Part shown: positions 32,754-42,617 of the stretch, one piece after another
How the letters are laid out: the number at the start of each line of letters is the position of its first letter
Numbering within the stretch: the stretch's first letter is position 1
NCBI GenBank assembly: GCA_964244585.1
Contig: CAXTJM010000010.1
Coordinates: 82,236-146,235, forward strand
Reading direction: 5' to 3'
Source of the DNA: LMUY01 sp964244585
Lineage (GTDB): Bacteria; Pseudomonadota; Alphaproteobacteria; Acetobacterales; Acetobacteraceae
DNA: 64,000 bases
The notes under the pieces: model-generated
Told to the model about the DNA's origin: nothing
Databases searched by the model: none
What the model saw: the letters and a program-made list of their open reading frames with translations, nothing else
Made by a program: the position numbers and the translations under genes

Positions 32754-32988
32754 CTGGACCTCCGATATCCAATACACCCTCAAGTAATCTGTCGAGTAAT
32801 TCTCGTAGCGAGCCTTCATCATCAGGAATTCTTAGAATAGTAGAGGCTGCGGTTATCGGCGCATCTCGTAAAAGGAAGAGTAGTTTGGCAACTTGGAGTT
32901 GCATGCTTAGTTGGCCGGTCTTTAGTTTGTTAACCTCAACCCTTAGTCGCTCCAGTTCAAGCTCAGCATTAAACACCGGGTCGCTCAT
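32746..32988 (-). CDS. Small coiled-coil protein
   Basis: 80 residues with heptads in the first half (LELERLRVEVNKLKTGQLSM) and a C-terminal acidic helix (DEGSLRELLDRLLEGVLDIG). No membrane segment. Purine-rich GGGGTGATCA before ATG 32988. First clear gene of the leftward block; function unknown. Confidence 0.5.
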   Translation of the reverse strand: MSDPVFNAELELERLRVEVNKLKTGQLSMQLQVAKLLFLLRDAPITAASTILRIPDDEGSLRELLDRLLEGVLDIGGPDE

Positions 32989-33085
32989 TGATCACCCCCT
33001 GAGAGCGGTGTTCTACAATGAGCAGTGGGGCGGCAGGTGTCGAGGCCAAACGACAACGCGCCGCATCAGGGTTGAACCCCGCCGG

Positions 33086-33310
33086 CTAGTAGATCACGAC
33101 GTAGAGCACGTATCCCGCCGGCGTCAGCGCCGACAATCCAGCCGCCACCGCCAGGCAAATCCAAGCGGTTCGCTGCCGCCCGGTGGAATGGCGCGCGAGC
33201 ATCCCGAACACGATAGCAAACCCTATGCAGGCGAGGGATACCGCGAGCAGCAATTCGAGGACGTGGAGGACGTATTTGCCGAAGCCGTCCCTGCCCTGTC
33301 GGGAAACCAG
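33086..33310 (-). pseudogene. Two-span membrane protein without a normal start
   Basis: The minus-strand frame ending TAG at 33086 encodes KYVLHVLELLLAVSLACIGF, then AIVFGMLARHSTGRQR and TAWICLAVAAGLSALTPAGY with VLYVVIY, two convincing membrane spans with a basic loop. No ATG, GTG or TTG lies ahead of the first span; the only option is CTG 33310, and a stop occurs upstream. Either it starts at CTG or its 5' end was lost close to attR. Confidence 0.4.
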
Positions 33311-33382
33311 TCGAGCATGGAAGCACCCTACGCAGAGGAGTCCGCAGCGAGTCCGCTACCCGTTGTCTCGATGCGACCTTGC

Positions 33383-33454
33383 ACCAAACAAACGCTAAGT
33401 CATTGATTTTGGCGCGCCCGGAAAGACTCGAACTTCCAACCCCCAGATTCGTAG
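33383..33454. repeat. attR: 72-bp direct repeat
   Basis: Right copy of the repeat, identical to 19190-19261. It overlaps the 3' half of the intact tRNA-Arg and extends 27 bases past its CCA end into the element. Confidence 0.9.
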
Positions 33455-33486
33455 TCTGGTGCTCTATCCAATTGAGCTACGGGCGC
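33410..33486 (-). tRNA. tRNA-Arg(ACG)
   Basis: 77 bases on the minus strand. Acceptor stem GCGCCCG pairs with CGGGCGC, the D arm contains AGCTCAATTGGATAGAGC, the anticodon arm is CCAGA-CTACGAA-TCTGG with anticodon ACG, the T arm contains GTTCGAGTC, and CCA is encoded. The 14.2-kb element lies directly downstream of its 3' end and has restored the gene on integration. Confidence 0.95.
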
Positions 33487-33617
33487 AACCGAGGGCGGGG
33501 TGTAGGACAACGTGTCGGCGCAAGCAACCCTGTAGACGAACCACATGGGGTGCAATCCATGACGCTCGGTGTATCCAGCCTTGTGCCACGTCTGGCATCT
33601 CCCCGCCGGCAGCTGGG

Positions 33618-33953
33618 CTAGCGCCTGGCGCGACGGTACGCTGTCGCGGCTCCCCGATGCGGCACTGGCGCGGCGCGGCGCCTTATCTGGCGGGTGTGAC
33701 GAGACGGCGCCCGGCGGAACAGAGGGCGCTGCCCGTGCCGGTAGGAGCGGACATGATTGTAGCGGCCTCGCGCATAGCTCCTGGACTGGTAGGCACGATA
33801 AGATGGCCGCGCCGACCCGCCGCCGGTCGGACGCGCCGTCAGCGCTTCCAGGGACAGCCGGTTGAGCTGGTCAGCCGTGGCCTGGGCACGTGCCGGTCCA
33901 GGCAGGGGCAACACGCTGGCTGCCAGCAGGATCAAGATCAGAACTCGGCACAT
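33618..33953 (-). CDS. Small secreted basic protein
   Basis: 111 residues: signal peptide (MCRVLILILLAASVLPLPGP, ending ...ARAQA), a short helix (TADQLNRLSLEALTA) and a strongly basic Arg/Tyr/Ser-rich tail. No family recognised. It lies between the tRNA and ffh, leftward, and is probably a host gene. The tail composition suggests binding to acidic polymers, which is only a guess. Confidence 0.55.
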   Translation of the reverse strand: MCRVLILILLAASVLPLPGPARAQATADQLNRLSLEALTARPTGGGSARPSYRAYQSRSYARGRYNHVRSYRHGQRPLFRRAPSRHTRQIRRRAAPVPHRGAATAYRRARR

Positions 33954-34136
33954 ACGCTGTCATCCCTCCACTCAGCTGGCGCCGATACAGGCAGCCTCTC
34001 GCCCGTGCAAACTTGACGTCAACGGCACGCCAGGTCATATCGCGCTGACGGGTGCAAAGGCGCCCCGCCCCTTCGGGGGCACCGCCGCTCCGCGATGGTC
34101 GCGCAGCGGCGCGTTTGCCGTTGTGGAGCGTGCGCG

Positions 34137-35513
34137 ATGTTCGACAGCCTGTCGAGCAAGTTAAACGGCGTGTTCGAGGGGCTGCGCAAGCGCGGGCGCC
34201 TGTCCGAGATCGACGTCGCCGAGGCGCTGCGCGAAGTTCGGCTCGCGTTGCTGGAAGCCGACGTGGCCCTGCCCGTCGTCAAGGACTTCATCGCCAAGGT
34301 GCGCGAGCAAGCCACGCAGGTGGAGGTGCTGGACAGCGTTGCCCCCGGCCAGCAGGTCATCAAGGTGGTGAACGATGCCATGGTGGAGGCGCTGGGGGGT
34401 GCCGGCGCCGTGCCGTTGAACCTTTCCGCCGCGGCGCCCGTGCCGATCCTGATGGTCGGGCTCCAGGGATCCGGCAAGACCACCACCTCCGGCAAGATCG
34501 CCTTGCGGCTGACGCAGCGGGAGAAGCGCAAGGTCTTGCTCGCCTCGCTCGACACGCAGCGCCCGGCGGCGCAACTGCAGTTGCAGCAGCTGGCCCATCG
34601 CGCCGGTGTCGCCAGCCTGCCGATTATCGCCGGGCAGACGCCGGTGGAGATCGCCCGGCGTGCGATGGAGACGGGGCGCCGCGAGGTCTACGACGTCGTC
34701 ATCCTGGACACGGCCGGCCGCCTGTCGATCGACACCGCGTTAATGGACGAGGTTCGCGCCATCCGCGCCGAGACCAGCCCGGCCGAAACGCTGCTCGTCG
34801 TTGACGCCATGACGGGGCAGGATGCCGTGAACACCGCCCGGGCGTTCAACGAGGCGCTGGGCATCACCGGCATCGTCATGACCCGGATGGACGGCGATGC
34901 CCGCGGCGGTGCGGCGCTCTCCATGCGGGCGATCACGGGCGCGCCCATCAAGCTCACCGGCTCCGGCGAGAAGATCGACGCGCTGGAGGAATTCCATCCG
35001 GAGCGCGTGGCCGGCCGCATCCTGGGCATGGGCGACATCGTCGGCCTGGTGGAGAAAGCCGCCGAAACGGTCGACGAGGAGGAGGCCGAGAAGCTTGCCG
35101 CCAAGATGATGGCGGGCAAGTTCGACCTGGACGATTATGCCAAGCAGCTCAAGCAGATCACCAAGATGGGGTCGATCTCCTCGATCGTCGGCATGCTGCC
35201 CGGCATGGGCGCCGCCAAGGAGGCGCTGGAGAACGCCAACGTCGACAAGACGGTGCTGGCCAAGCAGGGCGCCATGATCTCCTCTATGACCATGAAGGAG
35301 CGGCGCACCCCGGATATCATCAAGGCGAGCCGCAAGAAGCGTATCGCCGCCGGGTCCGGCACCACGGTGCAGGACGTGAACAAGCTGCTGAAGCAGTTCG
35401 ACGACATGTCCACGATGATGAAGAAGATGCGCAAGCTGGGGCAGAAGGGGCTGATGCGCCACGGCCTCGGCGCGATCATGCCCAAGAGCATGCAGCAGCG
35501 GCGCCCGTATTAA
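34137..35513 (+). CDS. ffh: Signal recognition particle protein
   Basis: 458 residues, the normal bacterial length. N domain, then the GTPase with G1 GLQGSGKTTTSGKI, DTAGRLSID (G3), TRMDGDARGG (G4 region), and the methionine-rich M domain (MTMKERRTPDIIKASRKKRI, MMKKMRKLGQKGLMRHG). It binds 4.5S RNA and signal sequences and docks with FtsY at the inner membrane. ATG 34137 is fixed by homology (MFDSLSSKLNGVF). First gene of the ffh-rpsP-rimM-trmD-rplS cluster. Confidence 0.97.
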   Translation: MFDSLSSKLNGVFEGLRKRGRLSEIDVAEALREVRLALLEADVALPVVKDFIAKVREQATQVEVLDSVAPGQQVIKVVNDAMVEALGGAGAVPLNLSAAAPVPILMVGLQGSGKTTTSGKIALRLTQREKRKVLLASLDTQRPAAQLQLQQLAHRAGVASLPIIAGQTPVEIARRAMETGRREVYDVVILDTAGRLSIDTALMDEVRAIRAETSPAETLLVVDAMTGQDAVNTARAFNEALGITGIVMTRMDGDARGGAALSMRAITGAPIKLTGSGEKIDALEEFHPERVAGRILGMGDIVGLVEKAAETVDEEEAEKLAAKMMAGKFDLDDYAKQLKQITKMGSISSIVGMLPGMGAAKEALENANVDKTVLAKQGAMISSMTMKERRTPDIIKASRKKRIAAGSGTTVQDVNKLLKQFDDMSTMMKKMRKLGQKGLMRHGLGAIMPKSMQQRRPY

Positions 35514-35538
35514 TTGAACAGCCACAAGGACTGAACCG

Positions 35539-35874
35539 ATGGGACTTAAGATTCGCCTTGCCCGCGCCGGCGCCAAGAAACGACCGTACTACCACATTGT
35601 CGTGGCCGATAGCCGTTCCCCGCGCGACGGGCGCTTCATCGAGAAGCTCGGCAGCTACAACCCGATGTTGCCCGCCGACCATGACGAGCGGGTCCGCTTG
35701 CAGGGCGAGCGCATCCTGCACTGGCTGGGGGAGGGGGCGCTGCCGACGGACCGCGTCGCCCGCTTCCTGGGCCGAGCCGGCCTGGCGCCGATGCCCGCCT
35801 ACAGCGAGCAGCCCGTGCAGTCCGCTCCGAAGAAGAAGGCGCAGGAGCGGGCGAAGGCAGCCGCCGCGGCCTGA
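35539..35874 (+). CDS. rpsP: 30S ribosomal protein S16
   Basis: 111 residues, starting MGLKIRLARAGAKKRPYYHI and continuing VADSRSPRDGRFIEKLGSYN, the unmistakable S16 sequence. The C-terminal Lys/Ala-rich extension (KKKAQERAKAAAAA) is usual for alphaproteobacteria. AAGGA eight bases before ATG. Its stop overlaps the rimM start (TGATG). Confidence 0.97.
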   Translation: MGLKIRLARAGAKKRPYYHIVVADSRSPRDGRFIEKLGSYNPMLPADHDERVRLQGERILHWLGEGALPTDRVARFLGRAGLAPMPAYSEQPVQSAPKKKAQERAKAAAAA

Positions 35875-36452
35875 TGTCGGAGGCGCGTATCCTGCTGGGC
35901 GTGGTGGGTCGGCCGCATGGGGTGCGGGGGCTGGTGCACGTGCACAGTTACACCGCCGATCCGGCCGACCTCTCCGCCTATGGCGCGTTGCTCGATGACG
36001 CCGGCCGCCGCTGGACGCTCGCATGGCGGGGCCGCGGGGTGGCCGAGCTGCGGGACGGGGACGGCCGTGCCCTGCCTGACCGCAACGCGGCGGAGCGGCT
36101 GGCGAACACGCGGCTGTCGATCGAACGGAGCCGGCTGCCTGCGACCGCCACGGACGAGTTCTACCTGGCTGATCTGGTCGGGCTGGCGGCCGTGACGGCG
36201 GATGGCGAGGCCATCGGCAACGTGGCGGCGGTGCACGATTATGGTGCCGGTGCGAGCCTGGAGGTTGCCGGCGAGGGCCGCCAATTGCTGGTCCCGTTCA
36301 CCCGGGCCTGCGTGCCGGACGTCGACGTCGAGGGCGGCCGCGTCGTCGTCATGATTCCGGATGAGGTTGTCGTGGCGAGCGACGCGCCCTTACCCCGACT
36401 CCCGGGGAAAGCGGCGGGTGAGGGTCTTCGCACCCAGGGCCATCCCCAATGA
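35874..36452 (+). CDS. rimM: Ribosome maturation factor RimM
   Basis: 192 residues. RILLGVVGRPHGVRGLVHVH opens the RimM N domain and DEFYLADLVGLAAVTADGEA with VPDVDVEGGRVVVMIPDEVV the PRC-barrel. It assists 30S maturation near S19. The last about 25 residues (DAPLPRLPGKAAGEGLRTQG) are encoded by a GC-rich repeat-like sequence and appear to be a recent extension. Overlaps rpsP and trmD by 1 and 4 bases. Confidence 0.93.
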   Translation: MSEARILLGVVGRPHGVRGLVHVHSYTADPADLSAYGALLDDAGRRWTLAWRGRGVAELRDGDGRALPDRNAAERLANTRLSIERSRLPATATDEFYLADLVGLAAVTADGEAIGNVAAVHDYGAGASLEVAGEGRQLLVPFTRACVPDVDVEGGRVVVMIPDEVVVASDAPLPRLPGKAAGEGLRTQGHPQ

Positions 36453-37150
36453 CCTGGCGTGCCACCGTCGTGACTCTGTTTCCCGGCATGTTCCCCGGCC
36501 CGCTCGCCGGCTCCCTTGCCGGGCGTGCAATGGCAGCCGGCATCTGGTCGCTGGACGCGCATGACATCCGCTCGGCCGGGCGGGGGCGGCATCGCAGCGT
36601 GGACGACACGCCGTTCGGCGGCGGCGCCGGCATGGTGATGCGGCCGGACGTGGTGGACGCCGCCCTGTCGTCCGTGGCGGACGAACGGCCCCTGATGTTC
36701 CTCACCCCCCGCGGGCGACGGTTCGGCCAGTCGGATGCCGTCCGGCTCGCCCATGGCCCCGGCATCATCCTGCTCTGCGGCCGCTACGAGGGTGTCGACC
36801 AGCGCGTGATCGAGGCACGCGACGCCGAGGAGGTCAGTGTCGGCGACTACGTGCTGTCGGGCGGGGAGCTGGCCGCCATGGTCGTGCTGGATAGCTGCGT
36901 CCGCCTGCTCCCCGGCGTCATGGGAGCGGCCGAGAGCGCCGTCGAGGAAAGCTTCAGCGCCGGCTTGCTGGAATATCCGCATTATACCCGTCCGGCCGAG
37001 TGGCAGGGCCGCACGGTGCCGGACGTGCTGCTGAGCGGCGACCATGCCGCCATCGCGCGCTGGCGCCGCGCCCGGGCGGAGGAGACCACACGCGCCCGCA
37101 GGCCGGACCTGCTGGCGCAGCCCGTTGCATCCGGCGTCACAGCGCCGTAA
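36449..37150 (+). CDS. trmD: tRNA (guanine-N1)-methyltransferase
   Basis: 233 residues, SPOUT-class enzyme that makes m1G37 in tRNA. Visible motifs: TLFPGMFPGPL, DDTPFGGGAGMVMRPDV, FLTPRGRRFGQ, LLCGRYEGVDQRVIE and the knot region VGDYVLSGGELAAMVVLD, where SAM binds. Starts ATGA-overlapping with rimM. Slightly shorter than E. coli TrmD but complete. Confidence 0.96.
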   Translation: MTWRATVVTLFPGMFPGPLAGSLAGRAMAAGIWSLDAHDIRSAGRGRHRSVDDTPFGGGAGMVMRPDVVDAALSSVADERPLMFLTPRGRRFGQSDAVRLAHGPGIILLCGRYEGVDQRVIEARDAEEVSVGDYVLSGGELAAMVVLDSCVRLLPGVMGAAESAVEESFSAGLLEYPHYTRPAEWQGRTVPDVLLSGDHAAIARWRRARAEETTRARRPDLLAQPVASGVTAP

Positions 37151-37174
37151 CAGATTGCGAGAAGGACCAAGACC

Positions 37175-37564
37175 ATGAACCTCATCCAGCAATACGAGGC
37201 CGGGGAGATCGCCCGCCTCACCGCGGCGCGTGCCGTGCCGGAGTTCGTGCCCGGCGACACCGTACGCGTCTCGGTGAACATCAAGGAAGGCGAGCGTTCC
37301 CGCGTTCAGGCCTTCGAGGGCGTTTGCATCGCCCGGTCCAACAAGGGCCTGAACAGCAATTTCACGGTGCGCAAGATCAGCTATGGCGAGGGTGTGGAGC
37401 GCGTATTCCCGCTCTATGCTCCAACGATCGCCGCGATCGACGTGGTGCGCCGCGGCGATGTGCGCCGGGCCAAGCTGTATTACCTGCGCGGCCGTCGCGG
37501 CAAGTCTGCCCGCATCGCCGAGAAGGCGCGCGACACCAAGACCGAGACCGCTGCCGCCGAATAG
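37175..37564 (+). CDS. rplS: 50S ribosomal protein L19
   Basis: 129 residues, MNLIQQYEAGEIARLTAARA, then FVPGDTVRVSVNIKEGERSR and the L19 signature VRRGDVRRAKLYYLRGRRGK. Located at the inter-subunit face of the ribosome. Twenty-four bases after trmD with AGAAGGA before the ATG. Confidence 0.97.
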   Translation: MNLIQQYEAGEIARLTAARAVPEFVPGDTVRVSVNIKEGERSRVQAFEGVCIARSNKGLNSNFTVRKISYGEGVERVFPLYAPTIAAIDVVRRGDVRRAKLYYLRGRRGKSARIAEKARDTKTETAAAE

Positions 37565-37577
37565 GACAAGGCCAGGG

Positions 37578-37643
37578 CGCCCCCTGGACCCGGAAGGGAA
37601 CGCTCGTCCCCACCACCCCTGGTAATCAGGTGTCCAGGGGGCG
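37578..37643. repeat. 12-bp inverted repeat between rplS and leuC
   Basis: CGCCCCCTGGAC (37578-37589) and GTCCAGGGGGCG (37632-37643) are perfectly complementary around a 42-base spacer, ending 54 bases upstream of leuC. It could be a terminator-like structure for the ribosomal operon, a leader structure for leuC, or a relic of a repeat family. Confidence 0.6.
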
Positions 37644-37696
37644 AGTGTCCTCCGGTGGGTCCCGGGGCAACGACCCTGGAGACAGGGAGAGCGACC

Positions 37697-39096
<1,400 letters not shown>

Positions 39097-39097
<1 letters not shown>

Positions 39098-39708
39098 TGC
39101 AGCCTTTCACGACGCTGACCGGCGTCGCGGCGCCCTTGCCGCTGGCCAATGTCGACACCGACAAGATCATCCCGGCCCGCTTCCTCAAGACGATCAAGCG
39201 CACCGGGCTTGGCGTCCATCTGTTCGATACGCTCCGCTATGACTCCGCCGGTGCGGAGCGTGCGGATTTCGTGCTGAACCAGCCAGCCTACCGTCATTCG
39301 GAGATCCTCATCGCGCATGAGAATTTCGGCTGCGGATCGTCCCGCGAGCATGCCCCGTGGGCGCTGCTGGATTTCGGCATCCGGTGCGTCATCGCGCCGG
39401 ATTTCGCCGACATCTTCCACGGCAACTGCTTTAAGAACGGCATCCTGCCGATCCGGCTGCCGCGCGCCGTGTGCGACCAGCTCATGGAAGACGCCCACAT
39501 GGGCGGCAACGCGCGATTGACCGTGGACCTGGCGCGGCAGGTCGTCGTGCGTCCGTCCGGCGAGGAAATCCCGTTCGAGACCGACGCGTTCCGCAAGCAT
39601 CTGCTGCTGAACGGCCTGGACGATATCGGCCAGACCATGCAGCGCGCACCTGCCATCGACAGCTACGAAGCCAGGCAACCCGCCTGGCTCCCCGCCGTCA
39701 CCGCCTGA
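39097..39708 (+). CDS. leuD: 3-isopropylmalate dehydratase small subunit
   Basis: 203 residues, aconitase swivel domain. Motifs: PLPLANVDTDKIIPARFLKT, HENFGCGSSREHAPWAL and FADIFHGNCFKNGILPI, all LeuD hallmarks. Start ATG 39097 overlaps the leuC stop (TGATG), which fits an equimolar heterodimer. Confidence 0.96.
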
Positions 39709-39791
39709 CTCCCGTACCTGCTCCCTCTCCCGTTGGGGAAGGGCCGGGTGAAGGCCATTCTTTCCAAGACCCCCGCCGGGAGACCGCATCC

Positions 39792-40907
39792 ATGCCCGCC
39801 AACAAGAAGCTGTTGCTCCTCCCAGGTGACGGTGTCGGTCCGGAGGTGATGCGCGAGGTGCGCCGGGTGATCGACTGGATGTCCCGCCGCCGCCGCGCCA
39901 CCTTTGAACTCGCAGAGGACCTGGTCGGCGGCGCGGCCATCGACGTGGCCGGGCGCGCCATTTCACAGGCCACCGTGGCCCGCGCCAAGGAAGCGGATGC
40001 GGTGCTGTTCGGTTCGGTGGGCGGTCCCCAATGGGACAAGCTCGGCTTCGACAACCGCCCGGAGCTTGCCATCCTGACGCTGCGGCGCGAACTGGGCCTG
40101 TTTGCCAATCTGCGCCCGGCCATCGTGCTGGACCCGCTGATCGACGCGTCCACCCTGAAGCCGGACGTGGTGCGCGGTCTGGACCTGATGATCGTCCGCG
40201 AGAGCACGGGCGGGATCTATTTCGGCGAGCCCCGCGGCGTCGAGACGCTGCCGGACGGCCAGCAACGCGGCTTCAACACCGAGACCTACACGACCTTCGA
40301 GATCGAGCGTGTCGCCCGCGTGGCGTTCGAACTGGCGCGCAAGCGGCAGAACCGCGTGTGCAGCGTCGAGAAGGCCAACGTCATGGAAAGCGGCCTGCTC
40401 TGGCGCCAGGTCGTCACCGCGCTCGCCGCCCGTGAGTTCCCGGATGTCGCGCTCAGCCACATGTATGCCGATAACTGCGCCATGCAATTGGTCCGCAACC
40501 CGCGCCAGTTCGACGTCATCGTCACGACCAATCTATTCGGCGACCTGCTCAGCGACCTCGCCTCGATGCTCACGGGCAGCCTCGGGATGCTCCCCTCCGC
40601 GACCTTGGGGGATCTCGACCCGGCGACGGGCCGCCGGTATGCGCTTTACGAGCCGATCCACGGCAGCGCCCCGGACATCGCCGGTCGCGGCATCGCCAAC
40701 CCGCTGGGGCAGCTCCTGAGCTTCGCCATGCTGCTGCGTCACTCCTTCGCGATGGAGGAGGACGCCGCGTTGATCGAGCGCGCAGCCACCAACGTCCTGG
40801 CCAGCGGCCTGCGCACGGCCGACGTGATGGCGCCGGGCGCGGCCCAGGTGGGAACCTCGGTCATGGGCGAGAGCATCCTGCGCGAACTGGAAAAGCTCGC
40901 CGCCTAG
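39792..40907 (+). CDS. leuB: 3-isopropylmalate dehydrogenase
   Basis: 371 residues, NAD-dependent. LLLLPGDGVGPEVMREVRRV at the start, substrate site RPAIVLDPLIDASTLKP and MIVRESTGGIYFGEPRG, metal-binding DNCAMQLVRNPRQFDVIVTT and the nucleotide loop PIHGSAPDIAGRGIANP. Catalyses oxidative decarboxylation to 2-ketoisocaproate. Separated from leuD by 83 bases that contain a CCTCTCCC...GGGAAGGG type imperfect palindrome. Confidence 0.96.
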   Translation: MPANKKLLLLPGDGVGPEVMREVRRVIDWMSRRRRATFELAEDLVGGAAIDVAGRAISQATVARAKEADAVLFGSVGGPQWDKLGFDNRPELAILTLRRELGLFANLRPAIVLDPLIDASTLKPDVVRGLDLMIVRESTGGIYFGEPRGVETLPDGQQRGFNTETYTTFEIERVARVAFELARKRQNRVCSVEKANVMESGLLWRQVVTALAAREFPDVALSHMYADNCAMQLVRNPRQFDVIVTTNLFGDLLSDLASMLTGSLGMLPSATLGDLDPATGRRYALYEPIHGSAPDIAGRGIANPLGQLLSFAMLLRHSFAMEEDAALIERAATNVLASGLRTADVMAPGAAQVGTSVMGESILRELEKLAA

Positions 40908-41059
40908 GGTGGGATCGGTTTGGGTCGACGGCAGGCCTCTCCCGCTTTATCTCCGGCCCATGGTCGACGCCTTCATCCAACCCTCTTCCCCAGAGCTTTT
41001 GCAGGCAAGGTCGCCGCCTCGCTGCACGCTGCGGGCGTCCGTGGGATGATCCGCCGGCC

Positions 41060-42607
41060 ATGAGCATCGCGCCTCTGATCGGACTGTTCGGCGTTCTGCT
41101 CGCGGCGTTGACGGCGGAATTCAACGACGGCGTCACGATGGCCGCGCTTGCCGACGTGCGCGGAGGCCTGGCGATCAGCCACGACCCGGGTACCTGGATC
41201 GAAAGCCTCTACGCGACAGGCCAGGTCATCGGGATGTCGGTGGCGACGTTCTGGGCAATTACGGTCTCGATCCGTCGTTTCGCCCTGTTCGCCATCGCGT
41301 TCTGCGGTGTCACGACGCTGTGCATCCCGGAAGCACCATACCTGTCGTTGCTGTACGTGTTGCGGTTCCTGGAAGGCGTGTCTGCCGGCTTCATCATCCC
41401 GTTGCTGCTGACCGTCGCCTTGCGCGTGTTGCCGCCGCCGGTCCGGCTGTACGGGCTGGCAGCCTATGCGCTCACCGCGACCTTCGGACCCAACGTGGCC
41501 ACCACGCTCGCCGCCCTGTGGACCGATCTGGTCGGTTGGCGCTTCGTGTTCTGGGAGGCTCTGCCGCTCTGCAGCCTGGCTGGCGCGATGGTGTGGTTCG
41601 GCGTGCAGCAGGATCCTCCGCGATACCAGCGGGCGCGGCTGTTCGACTGGCGCGGATCGTTGCTGGTCATCCTTGGCGGCGGGTCTTTGACGACGATGCT
41701 GGAGCAGGGGGATCGTTACGACTGGTTCAACTCGCCGACGATCTGCGTCCTGGCGGTGCTCAGCGTCGTGGGGCTTGCCTTGCTGGTGGTCAACGAGCTG
41801 GGAGAGGAGTTGCCGCTCTACAAATTCTCACTGCTCAGGCGGCGCAACTTTGCATATGCGCTGATCGCGCTGTTCACCTTCCTGTTGCTGAACCTGGCAG
41901 CAAGCACGCTGCCGTCGACCTACCTCCAGCAACTGGGGTTCAAGCCGTTGCAGATCCAATTCATCACCCTGCCGATCGCATTGTCCCAACTGGTCCTGCT
42001 GCCGGCGCTGGCGCTTCTGCTGGATATCGAGCGGGTCGACCCGCGTGTGGTGAGCTTCGGCGGCATCGGCTTGTTCCTGGCCGCCACCGTCGGCAACAGC
42101 CTCATCACCAGCTCGTGGCAGCAGAGCCAGTTCTTCCTCTGGCAGGGCTGCGCCGCGGTGGGCGAGGCGATGATCGTCATGCCGTTGCTGATGATGGCGA
42201 CCAACACGATCCGCGACCCGGCGGACGGCCCGTTCGCCTCGACGATGGTCAACACGATGCGCGCTGTCGCGGAGCCGGTGGGGGTGTGGATAGTGCAGCT
42301 CATCCAGCGATGGCGCGGCGGGCTGCATTACAACCGCCTGGTCGACCAGGTCGGGCAGCAGCGCTTCCAGGTCATCCAGGCCCGGGGTTTGATACCGGGC
42401 AACCTGCCGCCGCTGATGCCGAACGGACAGCCGAGCGCGCCGGGCGGCCTGGCGGCCTTCCGATTGGCGGTGGATGTGCAGGCATCGGTCCTGACCTTGA
42501 GCGACGCGTTCCTGATTGTCGGCGCGCTGGCAGTGGCTTTGATGGTAGTGCTGTTCATCCTGCCGGAACGAACCTATCCGCCCCGCATCGAGTTTGCGGC
42601 GAAGTAG
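41060..42607 (+). CDS. MFS drug exporter, DHA2 (EmrB-like) family
   Basis: 515 residues, about 14 membrane helices, the layout of DHA2 exporters. Motif-C-like LTVALRVLPPPVRLYGLAAY and the EmrB-type region ALTATFGPNVATTLAALWTD are seen. It starts MSIAPLIGLFGVLLAALTAE. Together with the adaptor and outer-membrane genes downstream it should form a proton-driven tripartite exporter. Ten bases separate it from the adaptor gene. Substrate unknown; no local regulator gene. Confidence 0.88.
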   Translation: MSIAPLIGLFGVLLAALTAEFNDGVTMAALADVRGGLAISHDPGTWIESLYATGQVIGMSVATFWAITVSIRRFALFAIAFCGVTTLCIPEAPYLSLLYVLRFLEGVSAGFIIPLLLTVALRVLPPPVRLYGLAAYALTATFGPNVATTLAALWTDLVGWRFVFWEALPLCSLAGAMVWFGVQQDPPRYQRARLFDWRGSLLVILGGGSLTTMLEQGDRYDWFNSPTICVLAVLSVVGLALLVVNELGEELPLYKFSLLRRRNFAYALIALFTFLLLNLAASTLPSTYLQQLGFKPLQIQFITLPIALSQLVLLPALALLLDIERVDPRVVSFGGIGLFLAATVGNSLITSSWQQSQFFLWQGCAAVGEAMIVMPLLMMATNTIRDPADGPFASTMVNTMRAVAEPVGVWIVQLIQRWRGGLHYNRLVDQVGQQRFQVIQARGLIPGNLPPLMPNGQPSAPGGLAAFRLAVDVQASVLTLSDAFLIVGALAVALMVVLFILPERTYPPRIEFAAK

Positions 42608-42617
42608 CAGGATCACC

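Larger units (their letters stand above)
19190..33454. mobile_element. 14.2-kb integrated phage-derived element in tRNA-Arg
   Basis: Bounded by perfect 72-bp repeats, the right copy lying in an intact tRNA-Arg(ACG). Contents: HTH/excisionase-like genes, a DUF4258/HTH pair, small regulators, primase-helicase, an iteron-like region, remnant prohead protease, head decoration protein, tape measure with lysozyme, and a leftward group of membrane or secreted proteins. No integrase, terminase, portal or major capsid gene was recognised. It is either a decayed prophage or a satellite that depends on other functions. Confidence 0.88.
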
